DNA from: Tsuneonella flava
GTDB taxonomy: Bacteria; Pseudomonadota; Alphaproteobacteria; Sphingomonadales; Sphingomonadaceae
Direction: 5' to 3'
Assembly (NCBI RefSeq): GCF_002870965.1
Contig: NZ_PHSO01000004.1
Location: forward strand, 496,001 to 560,000
DNA: 64,000 nucleotides
Of the stretch, positions 10,586 to 19,415 are shown piece after piece (position 1 is the stretch's first letter; each line of letters begins with the position of its first letter). The translations under genes were made by a program, and so were the position numbers. A model generated the notes under the pieces. It was not told where the DNA came from, did no database searches, and saw only the letters and a program-made list of their open reading frames with translations.

Positions 10586-11587
10586 ATGCCCCCCCCCCTC
10601 GCCCTGTCGCTGGGGGATCCGGCTGGTATTGGGCCGGAACTGATCGTTGCCAGCTGGGCGCAGCGCAATGCCGCTGCCCTGCCGCCGTTCTTCGCTGTGG
10701 GCGGCGCCAGTCTGCTGGCCAGCGCCGCTGCGGCTCGCGGGCTGGATGTCCCGATAGAGCGGATCGATAGCCCGACGCAGGCTGCGGATATATTTCCCTA
10801 TGCCCTGCCCGTGCTGGGAGAGATCGATGCAGCGTGGACCCCCGGCAAACCCGACCGGGACGGCGCGCGACTGGCGCTTGCATCTCTCCGCACTGCCGCG
10901 GAACTGACCGTTTCGGGCGACGCGGCCGCCATCGTGACCGGCCCCATTGCGAAGGCTCTGCTGGCCGAAGTCGGTTTCGACTATCCGGGGCAGACCGAAT
11001 TCGTCGCTGCAGCAAGCGGCGTGGTGGCGGATGACGCGGTGATGATGCTGGCCGGTCCACAATTGCGGACTATCCCGCTCACGGTGCACGTCGCTCTGTC
11101 ACAAGTGCCCGCGCTCATTACCGGCGATCTGATCCGGCGCCGCGCCCGGATCGCCGCAGCCGCGTTGCAGCGCGATTTCGGCCTTGCCAACCCGCGCATA
11201 GCGATTGCCGCGCTCAATCCCCACGCTGGGGAACAGGGGCGCATGGGCCATGAAGACAGCGATGTGATTGTCCCCGCGATTGCTGCGCTGGTGGCGGAAG
11301 GGTTCGCTGTGACTGGCCCGCACCCTGCCGACGCGCTGTTTGCGCCGCATGCGCGTGGCGATTATGACGTTGCCTTGTGCATGTATCACGATCAGGCGCT
11401 GATCCCAATCAAAGCGCTGGATTTCGATGCCGGGGTCAATGTGACACTCGGCCTGCCGATTATCCGCACCAGCCCCGATCACGGCACCGCATTCGCCATC
11501 GCGGGCACCGGCAAGGCCGATCCCGGCGCCACCATTGCGGCGATCCGCATGGCCGGCGAATGCGCCGCGCGACGGGCAAATTTATAA
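10586..11587 (+). CDS. pdxA: 4-hydroxythreonine-4-phosphate dehydrogenase
   Basis: PdxA catalyses an NAD(P)-dependent oxidation in the DXP-dependent pyridoxal phosphate pathway. The 333-residue protein has the N-terminal LSLGDPAGIGPEL, the ALNPHAGEQGRMGHED metal/substrate motif, and MYHDQALIPIK with the catalytic His. The end (TSPDHGTAFAIAG) is also diagnostic. It follows surA by 5 bp and is surely co-transcribed. The usual next gene, rsmA, is displaced about 620 bp by a repeat block. Confidence 0.96.
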   Translation: MPPPLALSLGDPAGIGPELIVASWAQRNAAALPPFFAVGGASLLASAAAARGLDVPIERIDSPTQAADIFPYALPVLGEIDAAWTPGKPDRDGARLALASLRTAAELTVSGDAAAIVTGPIAKALLAEVGFDYPGQTEFVAAASGVVADDAVMMLAGPQLRTIPLTVHVALSQVPALITGDLIRRRARIAAAALQRDFGLANPRIAIAALNPHAGEQGRMGHEDSDVIVPAIAALVAEGFAVTGPHPADALFAPHARGDYDVALCMYHDQALIPIKALDFDAGVNVTLGLPIIRTSPDHGTAFAIAGTGKADPGATIAAIRMAGECAARRANL

Positions 11588-11654
11588 AGTAGAAGCGAAG
11601 TTCGCCTCATAATACATGGCTGAGGCGCACAGCCACGCCCGCCCGTCTCTTCCT

Positions 11655-12069
11655 TCGTCATTGCGAGGAAGCCAGAGGCGACGTGGCAATCCATGAACCA
11701 TACTTCACCTCAACCACAACCGGTGCGATGGGCGGAAACGTCAGGTCATGGATTGCTTCACTGCGTTCGCAATGACGAGCGGGGAGAAGCGCGACCACCC
11801 CACACCGTCGCCCTGGACCTGATCCGGGGTCCCGCTATTCTTTCAGCGCGGTGCAGGTGGAAGCTGGACCCCTGATCAAGTCCGGGGCGACGGCACAATA
11901 GAAGCGTCCGATTGGCGGGCGGCCATCACTCAACCGCCCGCATCACCTCGTCATTGCAAGGAGCCACAGGCGACGTGGCAATCCATGGACCGTACCCCAC
12001 CTCCCTCACAGCCGATGCGATGGGCGGAGCCTCGCACCATCGATTGCTTCGCTGCACTGGCAATGGCGA
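11655..12069. repeat. Composite intergenic repeat block B-A-B
   Basis: Between pdxA and rsmA lie a B unit (about 11655-11781), an A unit (about 11806-11893) and another B unit (about 11948-12069). The B units begin TCGTCATTGC and contain GACGTGGCAATCCATG; the first ends in CGCAATGACGAG, while the second ends in a diverged GGCAATGGCG. The linkers resemble those of the block at 122-493, so A and B have spread partly as one composite unit. The flanks 11588-11654 and 12070-12207 contain no gene that I can see. The block splits an otherwise conserved gene order. Confidence 0.85.
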
Positions 12070-12207
12070 AATGGTATGTGAGCGCTCCCGCATCGGCTTC
12101 AACATGGTCAGTAATAAGACACCCCCGCTCCCACTCCATTCCCTTCACCCCCTGAAAATTCCCTTCGGCGGCTTCGCATCGCCTGCAATCGCGCCTAAGA
12201 AAGCCGG

Positions 12208-13038
12208 GTGAACCCGCCCCTGCCCCCCATTCGCGACGTCATCAATCGCCACGGCCTGAGCGCGAGCAAAGCGCTGGGGCAGAACTTCCTGCTCGACGAA
12301 CAACTGCTTGACCGGATCGCCGCGATTCCCGGCGATCTGGCAGGCCACCCCGTGCTGGAGGTCGGCCCCGGTCCCGGCGGGCTAACCCGCGCCATCTTGC
12401 GCGCCGGGGGCAAAGTCACCGCCATCGAAATGGATCGCCGCTGCCTGCCCGCGCTGGAGGAACTGAGCACAGCATTCCCCGGCCAGCTTTCCGTGATCGA
12501 AGGCGACGCGATGAAGATCGATCACGCGCAGACGATGGGCGCGCCTTATGCTGTGATTGCCAACCTGCCTTATAACGTGGGTACCGCGCTGTTCGTCCGC
12601 TGGCTGAGCGGCGAACAATGGCCACCGCAGTGGACTTCGCTGACGCTGATGTTCCAGCTCGAAGTGGCTCAGCGCATTGTCGCCCAGCCCGGCACCGGCG
12701 CATATGGCAGGCTGGCGGTGCTCGCGCAGTGGCGGTCGGATGCGAAGCTGGCGATGAAGGTCCATCGCAGTGCCTTCACCCCTCCCCCCAAAGTGATGAG
12801 CGCGATCGTCCACGTAACGCCAAAGGCTCAGCCCGAAGGCGTATCGGCCCGATTGCTGGAGCGTGTGACCGAAGCCGCCTTCGGCCAGCGGCGCAAGATG
12901 CTGCGGCAGAGCCTGAAAGGCGTGCCACACGCGCTCGATGCGCTGGATATCGTGGGAATCGATCCGCAGCGCCGCGCCGAAACTCTTTCGGTCGACGAGT
13001 TTGTTGTGCTGGCCCGTACACTTGGCACGCTGGGGTAG
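12208..13038 (+). CDS. rsmA: 16S rRNA (adenine1518/1519-N6) dimethyltransferase
   Basis: RsmA (KsgA) dimethylates two adjacent adenines near the 16S 3' end, a late step in 30S assembly. The 276-residue protein shows [12 protein letters not shown] at the N-terminus, the SAM motif [14 protein letters not shown], and the catalytic NLPYN. The C-terminal helical region with [12 protein letters not shown] is typical. The start is GTG at 12208; an upstream AAGAAAG is weak, but no better start exists. It is the last member of the lptD-surA-pdxA-rsmA group. Confidence 0.95.
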   Translation: MNPPLPPIRDVINRHGLSASKALGQNFLLDEQLLDRIAAIPGDLAGHPVLEVGPGPGGLTRAILRAGGKVTAIEMDRRCLPALEELSTAFPGQLSVIEGDAMKIDHAQTMGAPYAVIANLPYNVGTALFVRWLSGEQWPPQWTSLTLMFQLEVAQRIVAQPGTGAYGRLAVLAQWRSDAKLAMKVHRSAFTPPPKVMSAIVHVTPKAQPEGVSARLLERVTEAAFGQRRKMLRQSLKGVPHALDALDIVGIDPQRRAETLSVDEFVVLARTLGTLG

Positions 13039-13071
13039 ACAGCCAAGCCTATCCCTCTAGAGAAGTTGCCG

Positions 13072-14274
13072 ATGAAACAACTTGCCGAAACACTCGCCGA
13101 GCGGATCGATCAGCCAGCGATGCTGGCGCAAGTGCAGGGATGGGCCGCAGTGAACACCGGCACCGCCAACCTCGACGGTTTGGCGACACAAGCTGCAATG
13201 CTGGCCGATGCGTTCTCCGCGCTGCCCGGTGCTGTCGAACTGGTCGATCCTGCGCCAGTGACTGCCATCGCCGCCGACGGGCGCGAATTCGAGAAGGCGC
13301 ATGGTCAGCATATGGTGCTGCGGGTACGCCCCGATGCGCCGCGCAGATTCCTGTTCACCGGACACATGGACACCGTATTTCCGGCCGACCATCCGTTTCA
13401 GGGGCAGACATGGATCGACAGCGAAACGCTGAACGGCCCCGGTCTTGCCGATATGAAGGGCGGCCTTTCGGTGATCCTCCATGCGCTGACCGCGTTCGAG
13501 ACTCTGCCCGAGGCCGCGCAGGTGGGCTACGATGTGCTGGTCAATTCGGATGAAGAGACCGGATCGCTTTCCTCCTCTGCGCTGATCGAAACGCTGGCAC
13601 AGGGCAAATATGCCGCGCTGACTTACGAGCCGAGTGCTCTGCCCGATGGCACGCTTGCCCATGCACGCGGGGGCAGCGGCAATTATTCGCTCACCGTTAC
13701 GGGGAAGTCGGCCCATGCCGGCCGCAATCCGCTCGACGGGCGCAACGCGATTGTCGCCGCCGCGACGCTGGCGGTGCGTCTGAAGGAATTGCAGCGCAGC
13801 GATATCAGCGTGAACCCGGCCAAGATCGAAGGCGGTGCGGCCAACAACGTCGTGCCCGATCACGCGATCCTGCGGTTCAACATCCGCCCCAAGGCGCCCG
13901 ATGCCGCCGAACGCTTCGTGGCCGAAATGAACGCCCTGCTGGGCGAAGTGCGCCAGTCGCAGGAAGTGGACATATCTGTCCACGGCGGCATCACCCGCCC
14001 GCCCAAACCCGTCGGTGCACGGGCGCAAAAGCTGTTCGATCTTGTGCGCGACTGCGGTGCCGTGCTGGGCCAGCATATCGACTGGCAAGCCAGCGGCGGG
14101 GTGTGCGACGGCAACAATATCGCCGCCACCGGCGTTCCCGTGGTCGATACGATGGGCGTGCGCGGCGGCAAGATCCATTCGCCGGACGAATTTATGATCG
14201 TCCCATCCCTATCCGAACGTGCGGCGCTGTCCGCGTTCGTCCTGTCACGTCTTTCCAGTGGAGATACGCTGTGA
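13072..14274 (+). CDS. M20 family metallohydrolase in the AST operon
   Basis: The 400-residue protein is an M20/ArgE/DapE-type zinc hydrolase: FTGHMDTVFP (metal His-Asp), GPGLADMKGG, DEETGS with the general base, a dimerisation domain with TGKSAHAGRNPLDGRNAI, and a C-terminal HSPDE. The stop overlaps the GTG start of astA (GTGA), so the two are translationally coupled. The AST pathway ends with removal of succinate from succinylglutamate, normally by AstE. No AstE is visible in the window, and this hydrolase is a candidate replacement; that is inference. ATG 13072 is chosen over TTG 13066. Confidence 0.85.
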   Translation: MKQLAETLAERIDQPAMLAQVQGWAAVNTGTANLDGLATQAAMLADAFSALPGAVELVDPAPVTAIAADGREFEKAHGQHMVLRVRPDAPRRFLFTGHMDTVFPADHPFQGQTWIDSETLNGPGLADMKGGLSVILHALTAFETLPEAAQVGYDVLVNSDEETGSLSSSALIETLAQGKYAALTYEPSALPDGTLAHARGGSGNYSLTVTGKSAHAGRNPLDGRNAIVAAATLAVRLKELQRSDISVNPAKIEGGAANNVVPDHAILRFNIRPKAPDAAERFVAEMNALLGEVRQSQEVDISVHGGITRPPKPVGARAQKLFDLVRDCGAVLGQHIDWQASGGVCDGNNIAATGVPVVDTMGVRGGKIHSPDEFMIVPSLSERAALSAFVLSRLSSGDTL

Positions 14275-15287
14275 GCTTCCTCCTGCGCGCCGCGCGCCCC
14301 GCCGATCTCGAACCGCTGTATGAAATGGCCAAGCTGACCGGCGGCGGTTTCACCAACTTGCCGCCCGACCGCAATGCGTTGACCACCAAGCTCGAACGCG
14401 CCGCCGATGCCTTTGCCCGCCCGGAAGACGACTTGCGCGACGAACAGTTCGTGCTGGTGCTGGAAAATGGTGAGACTGGCGCGGTCCGCGGCACGTGCCA
14501 GTTGATGACGCAGGTTGGCCAGCGCTGGCCGTTCTATTCCTATCGCCTGACCACCCTGACTCAGCACTCGAAAGAGCTGGACCGCACGGTGCGGGCCGAA
14601 ATGCTCAGCCTCGTCACCGATCTGGAAGGGGCCAGCGAAGTCGGCGGCCTGTTCCTCCATCCGGGGGAACGCGCAGGTGGGCTTGGCCTGTTGCTGGCGC
14701 GCAGCCGCTATCTGTTCATTGCCATGCACCGGGCGCGCTTTGCCGATCGCATTCTGGCCGAACTGCGCGGGATTATCGACGAACGCGGCGGCAGCCCGTT
14801 CTGGGATGGTGTCGCGGGCCGGTTCTTCGGCATGAGTTTTCAGGATGCGGATTATTTCAACGCGATTCACGGCAATCAGTTCATCGCCGACCTGATGCCC
14901 AAGCACCCGGTCTATATCGCGATGCTGGACGACGATGCGCGCACCGCCATCGGCGTGCCCCACCCCACCGGACGGGCCGCCATGCGGATGCTTGAAAACG
15001 AAGGTTTCCGCGCCGCAGGCTACGTAGACATTTTCGACGGTGGCCCCACGATGACCGCGCAGACCGACGATGTCGTATCGATCAGGGATGCGAAGGCAGC
15101 GAAAGTGACCGGGTTCGATCTCGACAAAGGCGAGAAGGCGATCCTCGCATCGGGTCGCCTGCAGGAATTCCGTAGTTGTTACGGCATCCGCGCATTCGAC
15201 GACGACGGCAATCTGCGGATCGACGCACAGGCGGCCGATCTGCTCGACGTAAGCGAAGGCGATACAGTGTGGAGCGTGGCGCGATGA
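14271..15287 (+). CDS. astA: Arginine N-succinyltransferase
   Basis: AstA transfers succinyl from succinyl-CoA to the alpha-amino group of arginine, the first step of the ammonia-producing AST pathway. The 338-residue protein starts LLRAARPADLEPLYEMAK and has the AstA-specific EVGGLFLHPGERAGGLG acyl-CoA site, YLFIAMHRARFAD and GSPFWDGVAGRFFGM. GTG 14271 overlaps the upstream hydrolase stop. The C-terminal stop overlaps the ATG of astB. Length and motifs match the family well. Confidence 0.96.
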   Translation: MSFLLRAARPADLEPLYEMAKLTGGGFTNLPPDRNALTTKLERAADAFARPEDDLRDEQFVLVLENGETGAVRGTCQLMTQVGQRWPFYSYRLTTLTQHSKELDRTVRAEMLSLVTDLEGASEVGGLFLHPGERAGGLGLLLARSRYLFIAMHRARFADRILAELRGIIDERGGSPFWDGVAGRFFGMSFQDADYFNAIHGNQFIADLMPKHPVYIAMLDDDARTAIGVPHPTGRAAMRMLENEGFRAAGYVDIFDGGPTMTAQTDDVVSIRDAKAAKVTGFDLDKGEKAILASGRLQEFRSCYGIRAFDDDGNLRIDAQAADLLDVSEGDTVWSVAR

Positions 15288-16534
15288 AACCTGTAGAAAT
15301 CAATTTCGATGGGATTGTCGGGCCAAGTCACAACTACGCTGGCCTGAGCCTCGGCAACCTTGCCGCCACTCGCCATGCGGGCGATGCCAGCTATCCGCGT
15401 GCAGCTGCGCTGCAAGGGATAGCGAAGATGCGGCACAATATGGCGCTGGGGCTGGCGCAGGGATTTCTACTGCCGTTGCCGCGCCCCAATGCAGGCTATC
15501 TTGCGGCGTTGGGTGCCGACAGCACGACCGATCCGGTGCTGACGGCTCAGGCATGGTCGGCCAGTTCGATGTGGACCGCCAATGCCGCCACTGTCTCGCC
15601 CGCTGGCGATACGGCGGATGGACGATGCCATCTGACTCCGGCCAATCTGGTGACGATGCCGCACCGGGCGCAAGAATGGCCCGATACCGCGCGGCAACTG
15701 GCGCTGGCATTTGCCGACCGCCAGCACTTCGCGCTGCACGGCCCCGTACCGCCGACTTTTGGCGATGAAGGCGCAGCCAATCACATGCGGCTGTGCGAAG
15801 GGCACGATGCCGCCGGAGTCGAAGTGTTCGTTTATGGCCGGACAGGCGGCGCATTTCCCGCGCGACAGCACGAACAGGCCAGTCGCGCAGTCGCTCGCCT
15901 GCATGGACTGGACCCGGAACGCACGGTGTTTATCGAACAAGCGCCCAAGGCCATTGCGGCGGGCGCGTTTCATAACGATGTCGTCGCTGTCGCGAACGAA
16001 CGCGTGCTGTTCACTCATGCCGAAGCTTTCGCAGATCAGCAGGGCGCATACGATGCGATTCGAACGAAGTTTCCCGCGCTGGAAGTGGTTGAAGTGCCCG
16101 CCGATGCGGTGTCGCTGAACGAAGCGATCGCGACATACCTGTTCAACGCGCAACTGCTGACTTTGCCCACCGGCGAAATGGCTCTGGTCGTGCCGACCGA
16201 ATGCACCGATAATGCCGCGGTCAGTTCATGGCTGAATAGCATGCTGGCCAGCAATGGCCCGATCCGCCGCGTGCTGCCGGTCGATGTCCGCCAGTCAATG
16301 GCCAACGGCGGCGGCCCCGCCTGCCTGCGCCTGCGCGTCGTGGCCGATCCGGCAACGGTCGATCCCCGGTTCATGCTGAACGAGGCGAAGGCCGATCTTA
16401 TCGAAAGCGCGATAGCGGCGCATTGGCCCGAACAGATCGATCCTGTCGATGTCGGCGGCGAATCGCTCGCTCAAGATGTTATCGCCGCACGACTGTCCCT
16501 TCTCGAAACACTCGGCCTCGCAGAACTTGGTTAA
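15284..16534 (+). CDS. astB: N-succinylarginine dihydrolase
   Basis: AstB hydrolyses succinylarginine to succinylornithine, CO2 and two ammonia. The 416-residue protein begins EINFDGIVGPSHNYAGLS, the AstB hallmark. It contains SSMWTANAATVSP, the RQHEQASRAVARLHGL segment and GGPACLRLRV near the catalytic Cys. It overlaps astA by ATGA. AstC and AstD are not in the window. A 7-bp-stem hairpin (16535-16541 with 16564-16570) follows the stop codon but lacks a T tract. Confidence 0.96.
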   Translation: MKPVEINFDGIVGPSHNYAGLSLGNLAATRHAGDASYPRAAALQGIAKMRHNMALGLAQGFLLPLPRPNAGYLAALGADSTTDPVLTAQAWSASSMWTANAATVSPAGDTADGRCHLTPANLVTMPHRAQEWPDTARQLALAFADRQHFALHGPVPPTFGDEGAANHMRLCEGHDAAGVEVFVYGRTGGAFPARQHEQASRAVARLHGLDPERTVFIEQAPKAIAAGAFHNDVVAVANERVLFTHAEAFADQQGAYDAIRTKFPALEVVEVPADAVSLNEAIATYLFNAQLLTLPTGEMALVVPTECTDNAAVSSWLNSMLASNGPIRRVLPVDVRQSMANGGGPACLRLRVVADPATVDPRFMLNEAKADLIESAIAAHWPEQIDPVDVGGESLAQDVIAARLSLLETLGLAELG

Positions 16535-16654
16535 CGCACTGGACCGCCTGTCGGCACTCCTTACAGTGCGGAACTCGTTAACCGTCGTAACCCGCGGCAA
16601 TTAGCCATTGGCACGGGATTTGCTCCAGGTCGCGTTAAGCATTTCGGGGAAGGT

Positions 16655-16891
16655 ATGTTTCGCAAGCTCCGCCGCCTGTTTGTGATCAAGACACGCTTCG
16701 AAGCGTGCCTGATCATTTACGCGCTGGCGCTGGGGGCATGCGAGCGAGGCATGGCCTATGTGCACCAGTTTCCCGGCTATGGGGGAAAGCTGCTGTTCCT
16801 CGCTGCTACCGGATCGGTGTTTCTGGCTGGGGCCAAAATTTTCGATTGTTTGCGGATGGAGCAGGAGCGCAAGGCTTCAGCTGGGGAGTAG
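16655..16891 (+). CDS. Small hypothetical membrane protein
   Basis: The 78-residue product has two probable membrane segments (CLIIYALALGACERGMAYV and LLFLAATGSVFLAGAKIF) with a basic N-terminus (MFRKLRRLFVIKTRFE), so it is probably an inner-membrane protein. GGGGAAGG precedes ATG 16655 at good spacing. I do not recognise a family. It stands alone, about 120 bp after astB. Confidence 0.75.
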   Translation: MFRKLRRLFVIKTRFEACLIIYALALGACERGMAYVHQFPGYGGKLLFLAATGSVFLAGAKIFDCLRMEQERKASAGE

Positions 16892-16911
16892 TTTTTGGGT
16901 TCGGTGTTTTT

Positions 16912-17088
16912 GTTCACACGAAGACACGAAGGCACTAAGATGTTGATGCCTGAATGGTCTGGTAGTGACTTATCCGCCCGCGCAGAATCATGATAATATT
17001 CCGCGCAAGCGCGGGGGTGTTGGACAGCAACCGTGGCGCGACATCCACACTCGCCCAAAGACCACTTAGTGCCTTCGTGTGAATCAAA
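16912..17088. repeat. Type C repeat pair (GAAGGCACTAAG) in inverted orientation
   Basis: GTTCACACGAAGACACGAAG begins at about 16911, and its inverted relative CTTAGTGCCTTCGTGTGAAT lies at 17064-17083. The stretch 16985-17088, read on the minus strand, is also similar to 23996-24096 (GTGTGG, then GCTTGC, then CCGCGCTTGCGC). Short copies recur at 24279 and 53643. The 250-bp stretch between the small membrane gene and tmRNA holds only this. Confidence 0.7.
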
Positions 17089-17137
17089 CCCTCCGCACCA
17101 AGGCCTGAATCAGGCAGCACACAAAAAGGGAAAGTGG

Positions 17138-17450
17138 GGGATTGTGTTGCTAGGCTCCCCCGGGCCCCCGGTTTCCGATTCTGTTACCCGGTTCGGTCCG
17201 AACCGTGCTCTAAGCTTTGTAAGATCAGGCCGTTAGGCCATCAGGTTACGCAGCGAGAGCAAGTGCTTCGTTATCGTTGGCACTTATGAGTTTTGAGCCT
17301 TGAACGGGTTACTCAGCCCGAGCGAAAACGATGCCTTTCAACACACGTCGATCCTAGTTCGGCCCCATCATCGTGCCCCCAACTGGGGAGCGGTGGTGGA
17401 GCCGCCGGGTACTGCCCCCGGGTCCGCTGTGCCTATTGCACACCGCAATT
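17138..17450 (-). ncRNA. ssrA: Two-piece (circularly permuted) tmRNA
   Basis: The RNA rescues stalled ribosomes. On the minus strand the acceptor half comes first and ends in CGGCTCCACCA (CCA at 17394). After a short spacer the coding half starts GGGGCCGAACTAGG at 17366. These two ends pair as a 7-bp acceptor stem with a G3:U wobble, the alanyl-tRNA synthetase identity element. A T-arm-like CGGG..CCCG precedes the stem. The tag is encoded at 17281-17246 and reads ANDNEALALAA then stop. The 3' end (GCCTA..ACAC) can pair with GTGT..TAGGC of the acceptor piece. Outer boundaries are approximate. The permuted form is the alphaproteobacterial type. Confidence 0.96.
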
Positions 17451-17465
17451 TATCGCCATAGCCAG

Positions 17466-17500
17466 CAAAAACCGGCACCCCCGATATAGGGAATGCCGGC
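17466..17500 (-). terminator. Rho-independent terminator after mscL
   Basis: On the minus strand CCGGCA(TTCCC..GGGGG)TGCCGG forms a strong hairpin followed directly by TTTTT (17471-17467). It lies about 50 bp after the mscL stop codon and just before the tmRNA, so it should insulate the two. Confidence 0.85.
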
Positions 17501-17549
17501 TTAATGTGAAGTGACTACGGATAAATTCCGTAGGATCAGTGACTTGCGA

Positions 17550-17972
17550 TCACTTTTTCAGTGCGTCGCGAATTTCCGCCAGCAATTCCACTTCGGTCGG
17601 GCCCGCCGGAGCGGCTTCTTCGGCCTGCTTTTCGAACCGCGCCATCACCTTGTTGGTGTACCGCACCAGCAGGAAGATGACGAAAGCCAGGATCACGAAG
17701 TTGATCGCCATCGAAATAAAGTTGCCCCAGGCCAGTACATTGGCACCGGCCTCACGCGCCGCCGCCAGCGAAGTGCCGGGCGCAACATCGCCGGAAAGTA
17801 CCACATATTTGTTCGAAAAATCGACGTCGCCTACCAGCGCACCGATCAGCGGCATGATCAGATCGTCGGTCATCGATGTCACGATCTTGCCGAACGCCGC
17901 CCCGATAATAACCGCCACGGCCAGTTGCATGACATTGCCCTTGGCAATGAACTCCTTGAATTCCGAAAGCAC
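17550..17972 (-). CDS. mscL: Large-conductance mechanosensitive channel MscL
   Basis: MscL is a homopentameric inner-membrane channel that opens under membrane tension. The 140-residue protein has the N-terminal amphipathic helix MLSEFKEFIAKGN, TM1 with AVAVIIGAAFGKIVTSM, a periplasmic loop with VVLSGDVAPG, TM2 INFVILAFVIFLLVRY, and a charged C-terminal helix. A second MscL gene lies 129 bp upstream on the same strand. A terminator follows. Confidence 0.96.
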   Translation of the reverse strand: MLSEFKEFIAKGNVMQLAVAVIIGAAFGKIVTSMTDDLIMPLIGALVGDVDFSNKYVVLSGDVAPGTSLAAAREAGANVLAWGNFISMAINFVILAFVIFLLVRYTNKVMARFEKQAEEAAPAGPTEVELLAEIRDALKK

Positions 17973-18101
17973 GACGCCCCCTATTTAACCTATGATGCAA
18001 TTTCGGCGTTCTGGCAGCGCGATGCCGCACTGCCAAGTGCCTTTCCCATTCAGGCTCAGTCGGTTCCAGCGCGCGACCATCAACCATGCCACCGCTTCGG
18101 T

Positions 18102-18590
18102 TTACGCTGACCGGGAGGGTGCGTCACGCATGGCCTGCAATTCCGCGCGGATATCGCGCAGCACATCCAGTTGCGGATCGGTTGGCAATGCATCGCTTTT
18201 CGAAGTGTCGGTGACGTTTTTCTTCTCCTCCTCGATTGCATCGAGAACTCGGTTCACCGCTTTCACCAACAGAAACAATGCGAAGGCAAGGATCAAAAAA
18301 TTCACCACTTGCGTCAGGAAATCACCATATCCGATCATCGCCACCCCGGCTTGCTGCAACCTCTCATAATTATCCGGCGATCCTTCGTAAGAGGCCGGAA
18401 TCGGTCCAAGGCGGATAAACCAGTTGCTGAAGTCCACACTTCCAAACAACCAGCCGATACTCGGCATCAGAATCGCTTCGGTCAGCGAAGTCGTGATTTT
18501 ACCGAAAGCAGCACCGATCACCACGCCAACTGCAAGGTCCAGCACGTTGCCACGGGCGATGAATTTGCGGAATTCGCCAAACAGGTTCAT
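18102..18590 (-). CDS. Second MscL-family channel
   Basis: The 162-residue protein is a paralogue of the neighbouring MscL: MNLFGEFRKFIARGN, AVGVVIGAAFGKITTSLT, then FLILAFALFLLVKAVNRV. It differs in a longer periplasmic loop (about residues 46-80, with RLGPIPASYEGSPDNYERL) and a longer acidic/basic tail. I place the start at ATG 18590, where the family N-terminal helix begins; the frame remains open upstream to 18656. Different loop length may mean a different gating threshold, which is inference. Confidence 0.93.
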   Translation of the reverse strand: MNLFGEFRKFIARGNVLDLAVGVVIGAAFGKITTSLTEAILMPSIGWLFGSVDFSNWFIRLGPIPASYEGSPDNYERLQQAGVAMIGYGDFLTQVVNFLILAFALFLLVKAVNRVLDAIEEEKKNVTDTSKSDALPTDPQLDVLRDIRAELQAMRDAPSRSA

Positions 18591-18730
18591 CCAAATGTCT
18601 CCATTAAAAGGCTCTTTCTCCGAACCGGGAAAGCGACAGGGAGTTCCTTGAAACACCCCGTCGGTGTGCTATGTTAGCAATACAGATTGCGCGCGCAAAG
18701 TGCGTGCGACCAGAGGAGTATGTTCGACAA

Positions 18731-19408
18731 ATGAATATCCGTTCTTTCGGCCGCTACGCGCTTGTCGCGCTGGCCTCGATCGGTCTTGCCGCGTGCGGGA
18801 TCAACTCGGTTCCGACTAAGGAAGAAGCTGCCAAGGCCAAGTGGGCCGATGTCCAGGCCGCATTCCAGGAACGCGCCAACCTCGTGCCCAATCTGGCCGA
18901 AGTGGCCAAGGGCGCAGCGGAGCAGGAGAAAGCGATCCTGACCGGTGTGGTGGAAGCCCGCGCGAAAGCGACCAGCATTCAGCTGAGTGCAGACGATCTG
19001 AACGATCCGGCGAAGATGGCGCAATTCCAGCAGGCGCAGGAACAGCTCGGCGCCGGGTTGGGCCGCCTGCTCGCCAATTTTGAGCGCTATCCCGATCTCA
19101 AGTCGATTGCCAACTACCAGATGCTGCAAAGCCAGCTCGAAGGGCAGGAAAACCGCATTCGCATCGCTATCCGCGACTATAACGAAGCGGTGCGCGACTA
19201 TAACACCACGATCCGCACCTTCCCGGATATCATCGGCGCCAAAATCATTCACGGCGCGAAACCGATGGTGCCCTATGAAGCGGTGACGCCGGGTGCCGAA
19301 GTCGCGCCGACGCTCGACATGACGCCGAACGGTTCGGCAACCGCCGCACCGACAGCAGGCGCGAACGACAACACCCCCGCCCCGGCGGCCACCGCCGCAA
19401 CCAACTGA
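18731..19408 (+). CDS. LemA family lipoprotein
   Basis: The 225-residue LemA-type protein has an N-terminal lipoprotein signal with lipobox LAAC and then the coiled helical LemA fold: FQERANLVPNLAEVAKGAA, FERYPDLKSIANYQMLQSQLEGQENRI, and RDYNEAVRDYNTTIRTFP. The tail after about residue 190 is a low-complexity Ala/Thr/Pro stretch. It is followed after 7 bp by two TPM-domain genes, a known association. The molecular role of the cluster is not established. The start is ATG 18731, with GAGGAG about 15 nt upstream. Confidence 0.9.
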   Translation: MNIRSFGRYALVALASIGLAACGINSVPTKEEAAKAKWADVQAAFQERANLVPNLAEVAKGAAEQEKAILTGVVEARAKATSIQLSADDLNDPAKMAQFQQAQEQLGAGLGRLLANFERYPDLKSIANYQMLQSQLEGQENRIRIAIRDYNEAVRDYNTTIRTFPDIIGAKIIHGAKPMVPYEAVTPGAEVAPTLDMTPNGSATAAPTAGANDNTPAPAATAATN

Positions 19409-19415
19409 TATCGCG

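Noticed and set aside
9687-11060. 457-codon minus-strand frame across surA and pdxA
   Set aside because: Antisense to two conserved genes in a known gene order.
11655-12069. CRISPR array
   Set aside because: The repeats are few, long, palindromic and not evenly spaced, and no cas gene is present.
16535-16655. CtrA-type site from several TTAAC words
   Set aside because: The spacing does not fit TTAA-N7-TTAA.
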